Positions 1-6,127 of a stretch of DNA of 6,895 nucleotides are shown here, piece by piece. Source of the DNA: Eubacteriales bacterium (lineage in GTDB: Bacteria > Bacillota_A > Clostridia > Christensenellales > Aristaeellaceae); the NCBI GenBank assembly GCA_029974855.1, contig JARKQO010000299.1, positions 1 to 6,895 of the forward strand, in the 5' to 3' direction. The notes below the pieces were generated by a model that saw only the letters and a list, made by a program, of their open reading frames with translations, had not been told where the DNA came from and ran no database searches. The first letter of the stretch is position 1; each line of letters starts with the position of its first letter. The translations under genes were made by a program, and so were the position numbers.

Positions 1-2
1 GA

Positions 3-836
3 AACGAGCAGGTGATCGCCTATGCGCAAATCGCCGTGGGCTGCCTGCTGGGCGCTCTTTCCTACCCCATGTTTCTGGTACCCAACTCCATCGCCCCGGG
101 GGGCGTAACGGGTATCGCCACGGTGCTGCACCACATCTTCGGGGCTCCGGTGGGCTTCACCAGCCTGCTGATGAACATCCCCCTGTTTGTGGTGGGGTAC
201 CGCACCATGGGCCGGGTGTTCGCCTTCCGCTCCTTGGTGGCTACAGTGCTGTTTTCCGTGATGATCGACGTCATGCCTGTGCCTGTGATCACCCGTGATC
301 CCTTTTTGGCCTGCGTCTTCGGCGGGGTGCTGCTGGGGGTGGGCCTGGGGATGATTTTGCGGGCTGGGGCCACCACCGGCGGCAGCGATATGGTGGCCCG
401 GATGGTCCATGCCCGGTTCCAGCATATTTCCATCGGCGCGTTTTTGCTGTTCATCGACTTTTGCGTGGTGCTGATGGCGGGCTTCTTCATCCAGGTGGAA
501 TACGCCCTGTACGCGCTGGTGTCCATTTTCGTCACCACCAAGCTCATCGACGTGGTGATGGAGGGATTTACCAAACAAAAAGCCTGTTACATCATCTCCT
601 TGGCCCATGAACAGGTGAAGAAGGAGCTGATGGACAAGCTGGAGAGGGGCATTACGGTGCTGAGCGCCCAGGGGGGTTACAGTGGAAAAAGCCGCCCGGT
701 GCTGCTGTGCATCGTCAGCGCCCAGGAGGTGGGGCAGCTGAAGATCATCGTGCGGCAGGTGGACGAGGGGGCCTTTGTGTTTATCACCGACGCCTACGAG
801 GTGCTGGGGGAGGGCTTTGGAAATCTGGGGGATTAG
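3..836 (+). CDS. YitT family membrane protein (DUF161 + DUF2179), 5' end outside window
   Basis: Integral membrane protein of the YitT/YpjC/YqfU/YvjA family, common in Firmicutes; its transported substrate or biochemical role is not established. Numbering from the GTG at 12: four to six hydrophobic membrane segments fill residues 1-175, with the family signature NSIAPGGVTG at 25-34 and a glycine-rich GATTGGSDM at 119-127. A soluble C-terminal DUF2179 domain follows at about 192-268, with GITVLSAQGGYSG and the closing DAYEVLGEGF. Length and both domains are normal for the family, so the protein is intact apart from its extreme N-terminus. The frame stays open to the left edge (Asn-Glu-Gln precede the GTG), and no ribosome binding site is visible before the GTG at 12, so I think the true start lies a few codons outside the window. 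The stop is TAG at 834-836, three bases from the stop of the convergent esterase gene. Confidence 0.93.
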   Translation, partial: NEQVIAYAQIAVGCLLGALSYPMFLVPNSIAPGGVTGIATVLHHIFGAPVGFTSLLMNIPLFVVGYRTMGRVFAFRSLVATVLFSVMIDVMPVPVITRDPFLACVFGGVLLGVGLGMILRAGATTGGSDMVARMVHARFQHISIGAFLLFIDFCVVLMAGFFIQVEYALYALVSIFVTTKLIDVVMEGFTKQKACYIISLAHEQVKKELMDKLERGITVLSAQGGYSGKSRPVLLCIVSAQEVGQLKIIVRQVDEGAFVFITDAYEVLGEGFGNLGD

Positions 837-839
837 GGC

Positions 840-2012
840 CTACAGCCCAAAAACCCGCTGCAGGAAGGCCTGGATTTCCCCCCAGGCCGCCCGGCTTTCC
901 GGGGTCAGGTCCAGAGAGGCCTGAAACACATGAAACAGGTCCTGGTAGACGGTGAAGGTGCAGTCCACGCCGTTTTCCAGGGCATTTTCATAGATCACCC
1001 GGCTGTCGCTGAGCAGCAGTTCGTTGCTGGAGGCCTGGAGCAGCATGGGGGGAAAGCCCCTGTAGTCCCCAAAGCTGGGGGACAAATAGGGGTCCCGCAG
1101 GTTCAGGCCGGTGGCGTAGGTGGTGGGCACCCCTAAGGGCCCGCCCTCATACCGCTCCTCCAGCACGCCGAAGGTGGGGTCCCGGGTGGCGTTATCCAGA
1201 TGGGAGGGGCCGGAATTGCTTAAATCCGCCCAGGGGGACATGGCCACCAAGGCCCGGGGCAGAGGCTCCCCCAGGTCCCGGAGCCGCAGGCACAAAGAGA
1301 GGGCCAGAGTGCCCCCGGCGCTGTCCCCGGTCACCAGAATATTCTCCGGGGCATAGCCCAAGGTGCGGGTCAGATACCGCCAGGCCTCCAGGGTATCCTG
1401 CTGCTGGGAGGGGTAGTCGTGGGGGGGCCAGAGGCGGTAATCCAAGGAGGCCACCATAGCGCCCCCCAGGGAATCGGAGTACCGCTTGGCAAAGGCCATG
1501 TAAAGCTCGTTGAGCCCGGACACGAAGGCGCCTCCGTGAAGCTGCAGCACCGCGTAGGGGCTTTGGCCTTCCTTGGGGGAGAGGAGCTCCAGGCGGCTGT
1601 GGGCCAGCCGGGGGGTCTCCAGCCGGTATCCCTCCGGGGGCTTGGAAGGGTTTCTCCCCAGGAGCGTTTGGGAATAGGAGTTCATGTCCACGGGCAGGTT
1701 CATGAAAAAGCGCAGACCTTCCCGACCGATTTGCCCCGTCAAAGACACATCGTGCTGGGGACGGCTCCAGTATAGCCCGAAAAAGGCCACTAAAAAGGCC
1801 AGGGCAAAGCATAGGGGGATGCGGAAGCGCTGCCACAGGACGGTGTGGCGCATCCACAGCAGCATGGCGAAGGAGAACCCCCCCATCAAATAGCCGTACC
1901 ACCGGGCATGGATCAGGGCCAGGGCGGCGAAAATGGGCAGGTAGATCAGCGCGGTCAGAAAGTAAAACCGCTTGGGGGTGCGCTTGGTTTCCAGTTGCTG
2001 GGAGGAATGCAT
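840..2012 (-). CDS. Membrane-anchored alpha/beta hydrolase, HSL-type esterase/lipase
   Basis: A 390-residue serine hydrolase of the hormone-sensitive-lipase-like alpha/beta hydrolase group (Abhydrolase_3), expected to cleave carboxylic esters. The N-terminal 85 residues hold three hydrophobic segments (about 16-36, 40-54 and 65-82), so the enzyme is probably membrane-bound. The catalytic domain follows: oxyanion-hole HGGAF at 159-163, nucleophile elbow GDSAGG at 229-234 (Ser231), and likely catalytic Asp336 and His361 (in DLFHVF). All parts of the triad are present. The ATG at 2012 was chosen because GGAAAGGA lies 6 bases upstream and the membrane segments begin soon after. The open frame extends to 2144, but that extension is arginine/proline-rich and overlaps the preceding gene. 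An ATG at 2054 overlapping the upstream stop codon is a weaker alternative. It is the last gene of the acetyltransferase-metallopeptidase-esterase unit, 38 bases after the metallopeptidase. The natural substrate is unknown. Confidence 0.9.
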   Translation of the reverse strand: MHSSQQLETKRTPKRFYFLTALIYLPIFAALALIHARWYGYLMGGFSFAMLLWMRHTVLWQRFRIPLCFALAFLVAFFGLYWSRPQHDVSLTGQIGREGLRFFMNLPVDMNSYSQTLLGRNPSKPPEGYRLETPRLAHSRLELLSPKEGQSPYAVLQLHGGAFVSGLNELYMAFAKRYSDSLGGAMVASLDYRLWPPHDYPSQQQDTLEAWRYLTRTLGYAPENILVTGDSAGGTLALSLCLRLRDLGEPLPRALVAMSPWADLSNSGPSHLDNATRDPTFGVLEERYEGGPLGVPTTYATGLNLRDPYLSPSFGDYRGFPPMLLQASSNELLLSDSRVIYENALENGVDCTFTVYQDLFHVFQASLDLTPESRAAWGEIQAFLQRVFGL

Positions 2013-2018
2013 AGGGGT

Positions 2019-2026
2019 TCCTTTCC
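2019..2026 (-). promoter_or_regulatory. Ribosome binding site of the esterase gene
   Basis: GGAAAGGA read on the - strand, with 6 bases before the ATG at 2012. This decides the start against the longer open frame reaching 2144 and against the ATG at 2054 that overlaps the upstream stop codon. Confidence 0.7.
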
Positions 2027-2050
2027 CGCTGTGCCGCGAGGTCGGGGCCC

Positions 2051-2761
2051 TCATGGACCGGGGCCCTCCGGCTTTTGCAAAAGGCCGATGAGGTGGCTGT
2101 TCTGCTTCAGCCAGGCCCGCCTGTCCTGGTAGCCGGGCATCCACTGGGCCACCAGCTGCCAGAAGGCAGGGGAGTGGTTGGGCTGGGGCATATGGGCCAG
2201 CTCATGGAGAATCACATAGTCCGCCACCTCGGGGGGGCACAGCAGCAGCGCCAGGTTCAGCCGCAGGGCGCCCCGGCCGCTCATGCTGCCCCAGCGGGTG
2301 CGGGGGCTGGCGTAGCTGATGGCAGAGGGGGCAAGCCCCATGGCCCGGGCCTGGCGCTGAACCCGCTCCCCCAGCAAGGAAGGGGCCTGGACCCGCAGCC
2401 AAGCGGCCAAGGCGCTGTGGGCGGGCTTGCTGCTGGGCAGCAGCAACACCCCGTCCTCCAGCCTGGGGCGGGAGAGCTCCGCAAAGCGGACCGTGAGGGT
2501 ATGGCCCCAAAAGGGGATGCTCCCACCCTGGGACAGCTCCCACCGGGGCTTTTGCCGGGCCTTCTCCCGGACCTGTGCTTGCTTTTTGGCGATCCAGTCC
2601 CGCTTCTGGGCAATAAAGGCCTCGATATCCCGCCTGGGCATCCGCTGGGGGGCCCTGGCGGTGAGCGCCCCGGAGGGGTCGATGGTCAAGGCCAAAGTAC
2701 GGCGCTGGGAGCGCACCAAGGTATAGGGCAGGGCCGGGGGGCGCCTTCCCGGATCAGTCAT
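2051..2761 (-). CDS. YgjP-like (DUF45/WLM) zinc metallopeptidase
   Basis: A 236-residue cytosolic protein of the YgjP/DUF45 family of putative zinc-dependent metallopeptidases; no signal peptide or membrane segment is visible. The zinc site is clear: HELAH at 186-190 (His186 and His190 as ligands, Glu187 as general base), followed by NHSPAFW with the expected third ligand His196. Upstream lies the family's TRWGS motif (155-159), after which this protein has Met where relatives usually have Cys. The N-terminal part (about 10-90) has the basic YgjP-like beta/alpha arrangement, including a Lys/Arg-rich helix around 44-72. Length matches the family. I chose the ATG at 2761 because the extension to 2839 is low-complexity and lies inside the acetyltransferase gene. 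This start overlaps the end of the acetyltransferase gene by 8 bases, which suggests translational coupling. The Shine-Dalgarno here is weak, consistent with coupling. The substrate is unknown. Confidence 0.9.
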   Translation of the reverse strand: MTDPGRRPPALPYTLVRSQRRTLALTIDPSGALTARAPQRMPRRDIEAFIAQKRDWIAKKQAQVREKARQKPRWELSQGGSIPFWGHTLTVRFAELSRPRLEDGVLLLPSSKPAHSALAAWLRVQAPSLLGERVQRQARAMGLAPSAISYASPRTRWGSMSGRGALRLNLALLLCPPEVADYVILHELAHMPQPNHSPAFWQLVAQWMPGYQDRRAWLKQNSHLIGLLQKPEGPGP

Positions 2762-3557
2762 AGTTGAGCCCCGGGTAGAAGCAGGCGGTGCGGATGAAGG
2801 TGGCGCTACAGCTTTGGGCCAGCATGCACTGGGGCACATTGCGGCGGATCACGTCCCCCTCAAAGTGGGTGACGCCCTGCTCCCCCAAGGCCTTCATGCC
2901 GCAGGCGATGAGGGCCTTGGCCAGGCCCAGCCGGCGGTACTTGGGCATGATGTACAGGCCCATCAGCTTGGCGGAGCCGCCTTCCCCCGCAAAGAGGACC
3001 TCCCCGGCGATATCGCTGCCCCGGGCCATGTACAGGGCCAGAAAATGGGGCGAGACCATGGCCTGCTCCAGCAAGGGCAGCTGCAGCACATCCAGGCGGT
3101 AGGTGTTCATGCGCACCAGAAAGGCCTGGCGCTCCAGGGGGTTTTGCAAGGGCACCGGGCCCAGGTCATAGCCCATGGGGGCAGCGGGCCGCACATTGGG
3201 CATGTTCAGCTTCACCACGTCCAGGGCGTCGTCCGCCTGAAAGCCCCCCTCCAGGTAAAAGGACAAGGTGGGGGCGTCCTGGAGGCTTACCTGGGCAAAT
3301 ACCCGGGCCTTCAGATAGGGGGTTTGCAGCCGCAGCTGGTAGGCCCGGGCCAGCAGAGCCCCCAGCAGCATCTCCCGGCCGGGCCCCTTGGACTGCACGC
3401 TGATGTACATGTTGATGGGGCGTTCCGCAAAGAGGTAGGGGTGATAGGTATGGATGAGAAACCCTTCCGCCACAGGCACATTGGCGCTGTCCGCGATCAG
3501 GAATACGTTTTCGGGAGGAATCCCGTTGGTGGTTTGGGCGGGATGATATACGCGCAG
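2754..3557 (-). CDS. Tandem-domain GNAT N-acetyltransferase, probable CTG start
   Basis: A protein of about 267 residues with two GNAT-like halves. Numbering from CTG 3557: the C-terminal domain has a good acetyl-CoA-binding motif A, GLYIMPKYRRLGLAKALI at 200-217 (the R-x-x-G-x-A loop is RRLGLA). The N-terminal half has a related but degenerate version around 50-69 (MYISVQSKGPGREMLLG), followed by SFYLEGGF-type GNAT sequence, so it may be structural rather than catalytic. The acceptor substrate cannot be told from sequence. The first ordinary start codon is GTG at 3479, but it has no Shine-Dalgarno and cuts off about 26 sensible residues (RVYHPAQTTNGIPPENVFLI and on). A strong AAAGGAGG lies at 3567-3574, exactly where a start at CTG 3555-3557 would need it, and the frame stops at 3576-3578. 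If the GTG is right, the gene is 2754-3479. First gene of a three-gene unit; its end overlaps the metallopeptidase start by 8 bases. Confidence 0.85.
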   Translation of the reverse strand: MRVYHPAQTTNGIPPENVFLIADSANVPVAEGFLIHTYHPYLFAERPINMYISVQSKGPGREMLLGALLARAYQLRLQTPYLKARVFAQVSLQDAPTLSFYLEGGFQADDALDVVKLNMPNVRPAAPMGYDLGPVPLQNPLERQAFLVRMNTYRLDVLQLPLLEQAMVSPHFLALYMARGSDIAGEVLFAGEGGSAKLMGLYIMPKYRRLGLAKALIACGMKALGEQGVTHFEGDVIRRNVPQCMLAQSCSATFIRTACFYPGLNYD

Positions 3558-3569
3558 GAGAGCTCTCCT
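3556..3569. repeat. 14-base perfect palindrome across the initiation region
   Basis: AGGAGAGCTCTCCT reads the same on both strands. In the mRNA of the acetyltransferase gene it could fold as a 5-base-pair stem (AGGAG with CTCCT) closed by an AGCU loop. This would pair the 3' part of the Shine-Dalgarno with bases reaching into the proposed CTG codon. It may be a translational control hairpin, a protein-binding operator, or chance. Confidence 0.5.
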
Positions 3570-3574
3570 CCTTT
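3567..3574 (-). promoter_or_regulatory. Strong Shine-Dalgarno supporting the CTG start of the acetyltransferase
   Basis: AAAGGAGG on the - strand is a near-perfect anti-16S match. It leaves 9 bases before CTG 3557-3555 and has no ATG, GTG or TTG in frame at usable distance; the nearest in-frame ordinary start, GTG 3479, is 87 bases away. It is therefore the main evidence for a non-canonical start codon. Confidence 0.65.
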
Positions 3575-3609
3575 CCTAGCCGGGGGAAGGGCCGGTCAAA
3601 ATACACTAT

Positions 3610-3638
3610 ATTGTAACGCAATTCGGGAGGATATGCAA
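3610..3638 (-). promoter_or_regulatory. Probable sigma-A promoter for the acetyltransferase-metallopeptidase-esterase unit
   Basis: On the - strand, a -10 box TACAAT (3615-3610, 5 of 6 consensus) lies 17 bases downstream of TTGCAT (3638-3633, 3 of 6 for the -35). This AT-rich island stands out in otherwise very GC-rich sequence. Transcription would begin near 3602, giving a leader of roughly 45 bases before the start codon and placing the Shine-Dalgarno suitably within it. Spacing is ideal but the -35 is weak. A second possible -10, TATAGT, lies just downstream at 3610-3605. Confidence 0.55.
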
Positions 3639-3661
3639 GGCGCGGCCAAAAGGGCGCGGCA

Positions 3662-3682
3662 GGCCGACCCTTTGGGAAGGCC
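3662..3682 (-). other. Imperfect hairpin just after the ATP-grasp gene
   Basis: Eight bases after the TAA of the ATP-grasp gene, GGCC-tt-CCC-aaa-GGG-tc-GGCC can form a stem of 4 plus 3 pairs with a small internal loop. No T-tract follows, so it is not a standard intrinsic terminator. It could slow polymerase or protect the 3' end. The remaining 3558-3690 spacer holds the promoter above and a direct repeat GGCGCGGC at 3639-3646 and 3653-3660 just upstream of the -35; no other gene is visible. Confidence 0.3.
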
Positions 3683-3690
3683 AAGAGTCC

Positions 3691-4647
3691 TTATCCCTGG
3701 GTGATCACCGGTTCCACCCGCCGGACCAAAAACATCTCCCTGACAGGGGCCGCCGGGGCCATGGCCTGGCCCTGGTAGCAGGCCATGGCAAGGGCCACGA
3801 AGTCCATGCCCGCCGAAACGCTGAAGGCCACCCCCCCCGAGAAGCGGGGGTTCACCTCCAAGAAATAGTAAGTATCCCCGTGGCGGATGAACTCCATGTT
3901 CACCACCCCCACCAAATCCAGCCGGGCGGCGATGGCGGCGCATACCGTTTCCAGGGGATGGCCGGGCAAAATCCGCACGGTGGTGCCCAGGCCGTTTGGC
4001 GTGCGCAAAAGCTCCTGCCTCACCAAGGCCCGGACCTGGCCGAAGGCGTCCCGGGCCACATCCACGGTATACACATCCCCCGCCAGAAAGGGCTGGGCGA
4101 TGTAGTCTCGCCGGGCCTCCAGGGCCAAAAAGAAGGCCTGTTGGGTATGCACCACGGCCTGGCCCTGGCTGCTGCGGCCATGGAGGGGTTTGAGCATCAG
4201 GGGAAAGTCCGTCTCTTTAGGCTCATAGCCATAGGGAGAGAAGGTGGGGATGGTCTGGCACAGGCCGTCCTTTTCCAAACCCTCCGCCATGGCCAGCTTG
4301 TTGCGGCACAGGCGGGCGGCGGCTTCCCGGGGGACGCACAAGGTGCAAGGGCGGCCTGGCAGGGCAAAGCGGGCTGTTTCCCCGCAGAGCGCGTCCACCT
4401 CTACATCGGTGAGGGGCATTAAATACTCCACTCCTTCCCGCTCCACAACCTCCAGAAGCTGCGCGAGGTACGCCTCGGAGTCCGTGGCGGGCACGGCCTG
4501 GAAGAACAGCTCCACCTCGTTGGATACCAAGTTCCAGGCCCGGGGATAGATGTCGCAGCCCACCACCCGGTGCCCCAGCTTCCGGAGCCCCGCGTTTACC
4601 GCGGCGGCGGAGGCGGAACCCACCGCTGTGATCAGCGTTGTTTTCAT
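3691..4647 (-). CDS. ATP-grasp ligase of a polysaccharide operon
   Basis: A 318-residue cytosolic ATP-grasp enzyme resembling the carbamoyl-phosphate-synthase-large-subunit-like proteins found in surface-glycan loci. Such enzymes activate a carboxylate as an acyl phosphate and join it to an amine or other nucleophile. The pre-ATP-grasp Rossmann-like part is about 1-105, with the nucleotide-fold start MKTTLITAVGSASAAAVN and the usual LTDVEVD at 79-85. The ATP-grasp fold follows, with ATP-binding Lys153 and the glycine loop GRSSQG at 157-162. A metal-binding site follows, with Glu252 (NMEF) and Glu264/Asn266 in FLEVNPRFSGG. The active site looks complete. I chose the ATG at 4647 because AGGGAGGA ends 7 bases upstream; the extension to 4758 is Trp/Cys-rich noise within the flippase gene. 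It starts 13 bases after the flippase stop, whose TAG overlaps the ribosome binding site, so the two are surely co-transcribed. The substrates are unknown. It is the last gene of this operon in the window. Confidence 0.9.
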   Translation of the reverse strand: MKTTLITAVGSASAAAVNAGLRKLGHRVVGCDIYPRAWNLVSNEVELFFQAVPATDSEAYLAQLLEVVEREGVEYLMPLTDVEVDALCGETARFALPGRPCTLCVPREAAARLCRNKLAMAEGLEKDGLCQTIPTFSPYGYEPKETDFPLMLKPLHGRSSQGQAVVHTQQAFFLALEARRDYIAQPFLAGDVYTVDVARDAFGQVRALVRQELLRTPNGLGTTVRILPGHPLETVCAAIAARLDLVGVVNMEFIRHGDTYYFLEVNPRFSGGVAFSVSAGMDFVALAMACYQGQAMAPAAPVREMFLVRRVEPVITQG

Positions 4648-4654
4648 TGCCGAT

Positions 4655-4662
4655 TCCTCCCT
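4655..4662 (-). promoter_or_regulatory. Ribosome binding site of the ATP-grasp gene
   Basis: AGGGAGGA on the - strand, 7 bases before ATG 4647. It overlaps the TAG stop codon (4663-4661) of the flippase gene, linking translation of the two genes and fixing the ATP-grasp start. Confidence 0.7.
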
Positions 4663-6127
4663 ATGCTTCCATGGAGCTTCGCTTTCGCAGCAGGTCCCGG
4701 GCCATGTCCAAAAGGTAGCGCAAGCTTTCCAGCCTGAAGGCCAGGGCCAGCCCGCCATAGAGGGCCACCCCCGCCAGCACTTGCAAGCACAGCAGTGGCA
4801 GCGGCCCCAAAGGCAAGCGCCCCAAAGCGGACACCGCCAGAAACATCACCCCGGACAGGGCCATGGAGGGGAGCACGTCCCGCATTTGGGCCCAATAGCC
4901 GTAGCCCAGCATCTTGCGGTTGGGGGACGCGTTCACAAAGGCGGACAGCAAGGTGCTCACCACCGCGCCCCAGGCAATAGCCAGCACGCTGTGGAAGCAA
5001 AGCACCGTGATGGCCAGGATCGCCAGGCCGTAGCTTTTTTTGATCAGCTCCAGCTTCAAAAACACGTCGCTGCGGCCCATGGCGTTGATCCCTTGCAGAT
5101 TGGCGGTATGGATGGGGTAAAAGGCAAAGTCGATACAGGCGATCTGCAAAAAGGGCACGCAAGCCAGCCATTTATCCGTCAGCAGCAGGCTCACCAAGGG
5201 CCGGGCCACCGCCGCCAGCCCCGCCATCAGGGGCAGCACCAGAAAGCTGCTCACCATCACCGAGCGGCGCAGCATTTGCCGCATCCGGGGGATGTCCTCC
5301 TGGGCCTGGGAGAGCACCGGCAGCATCACGCTTTGGATAGAGCCGTTCACCGCGTTCATCATCAACTCCGGAAACTGCTTGCCCCGGTTGTAAAAGCCCA
5401 AAGTGTCCCGGTCAAAACGCTTGCCGATCACCGCCGTACGCAGATTGGCATACCCGGTGTCCAGCAGGCTGGAGGCCAGCAGCTTCCACCCGAAGGAGAT
5501 CAAGATGCGCACCCGGCTCCAGGAGAACAGCCGCCCAGGCCGCCAGCGCACCATGCCCCACAGCAGCAAAGGCAAGGCGCACTGGGCCGTAAGCTGCTGG
5601 CCCACCAAAGCCCAGTGCCCCAGCCCTCCCAAAGCCATGCCCACCCCCACCGCTCCGGAAAGGACCGTGGCAATCAGGCTGGCCAGCATCAGCTTGCGGA
5701 AGGCCAGCTGCCGGGCCACCACCGCGTTTTGCACCGATACCAAGGCCCCGGGCAGCAGCGCCAGGGCCAGCACCCGCAGGGCCGGGGCCAGCTTGGGCAT
5801 GGCAAAATACGCGCCGATGGCGGGAGCCAGCCAGAACAGCAACAGGTACAGGGCTGCGGCAATACCCAGGCTCACGTAGAAAACCGAGGAAAGATCGGTT
5901 TCGTCCACGTCCTTTTTCTGGATCAAGGCCGTGTTCAGGCCGCTTTGCACAAAGACCTGGGACAGGGTCACAAACACCATGAGCATGCCCAGCAGGCCGT
6001 AATCCTCGGGCAGCAGCAGCCGGGCCAGCACAATGCCTACCACAAAGCTGACGCCCTGGGTGGAGAGGCTTTCCACCAGCTTGAACAGGAAGGAGGCGGC
6101 GGCCTTGCCGCCGCGGGGCTCAGCCAT
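4661..6127 (-). CDS. Wzx/TuaB-type polysaccharide flippase (MOP superfamily)
   Basis: A 488-residue multi-pass inner-membrane protein of the polysaccharide synthesis/export branch of the MOP exporters (Polysacc_synt family, like TuaB and WzxC). It is expected to flip an undecaprenyl-linked repeat unit across the membrane. It has roughly 12-14 hydrophobic segments, among them about 24-39, 44-64, 81-108, 113-136, 146-168, 171-193, 288-312, 365-400, 416-435 and 440-463. Family features include ARLLLPEDYGLLGM at 35-48, the cytoplasmic stretch IGKRFDRDTLGFYNRGKQFP at 234-253, LLLTDKW at 314-320, and NLQGINAMGRSDVFLKLE at 343-360. Length is normal. The ATG at 6127 overlaps the aminotransferase stop by 8 bases, while an upstream Shine-Dalgarno is weak, indicating translational coupling. 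Its place between a sugar aminotransferase and an ATP-grasp ligase marks this as part of a surface-glycan cluster. The exact glycan cannot be read from the sequence. Confidence 0.93.
   Translation of the reverse strand: MAEPRGGKAAASFLFKLVESLSTQGVSFVVGIVLARLLLPEDYGLLGMLMVFVTLSQVFVQSGLNTALIQKKDVDETDLSSVFYVSLGIAAALYLLLFWLAPAIGAYFAMPKLAPALRVLALALLPGALVSVQNAVVARQLAFRKLMLASLIATVLSGAVGVGMALGGLGHWALVGQQLTAQCALPLLLWGMVRWRPGRLFSWSRVRILISFGWKLLASSLLDTGYANLRTAVIGKRFDRDTLGFYNRGKQFPELMMNAVNGSIQSVMLPVLSQAQEDIPRMRQMLRRSVMVSSFLVLPLMAGLAAVARPLVSLLLTDKWLACVPFLQIACIDFAFYPIHTANLQGINAMGRSDVFLKLELIKKSYGLAILAITVLCFHSVLAIAWGAVVSTLLSAFVNASPNRKMLGYGYWAQMRDVLPSMALSGVMFLAVSALGRLPLGPLPLLCLQVLAGVALYGGLALAFRLESLRYLLDMARDLLRKRSSMEA

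Noticed and set aside
12..14. GTG at 12 as the true start of the YitT protein
   Set aside because: The frame is open to the window edge and no Shine-Dalgarno is visible in the bases before it; family members usually have a few more residues.
62..574. 170-codon - strand open frame opposite the YitT gene
   Set aside because: Thr/Pro/Lys-rich translation without domain features; the + strand frame is a clear family member.
836..853. GGGC-ctaca-GCCC followed by AAAAA as a terminator
   Set aside because: Only four pairs, and the A-run is on the wrong side for either transcript, so no U-tract follows a hairpin.
2013..2144. N-terminal extension of the esterase to 2144
   Set aside because: Arg/Pro/Gly-rich, without a suitable ribosome site, and overlapping the metallopeptidase gene; ATG 2012 has GGAAAGGA at 6 bases.
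2075..2767. 230-codon + strand open frame opposite the metallopeptidase
   Set aside because: Gly/Pro/Gln-rich shadow with no motif, while the opposite strand encodes HELAH and the rest of the YgjP family pattern.
2814..3704. 296-codon + strand open frame opposite the acetyltransferase
   Set aside because: Low-complexity Gly/Gln/His-rich translation; it spans the promoter spacer and mirrors a recognisable GNAT gene.
4648..4758. N-terminal extension of the ATP-grasp protein to 4758
   Set aside because: Trp/Cys/Pro-rich sequence lying inside the flippase gene; the nucleotide-fold start and a strong ribosome site both point to ATG 4647.
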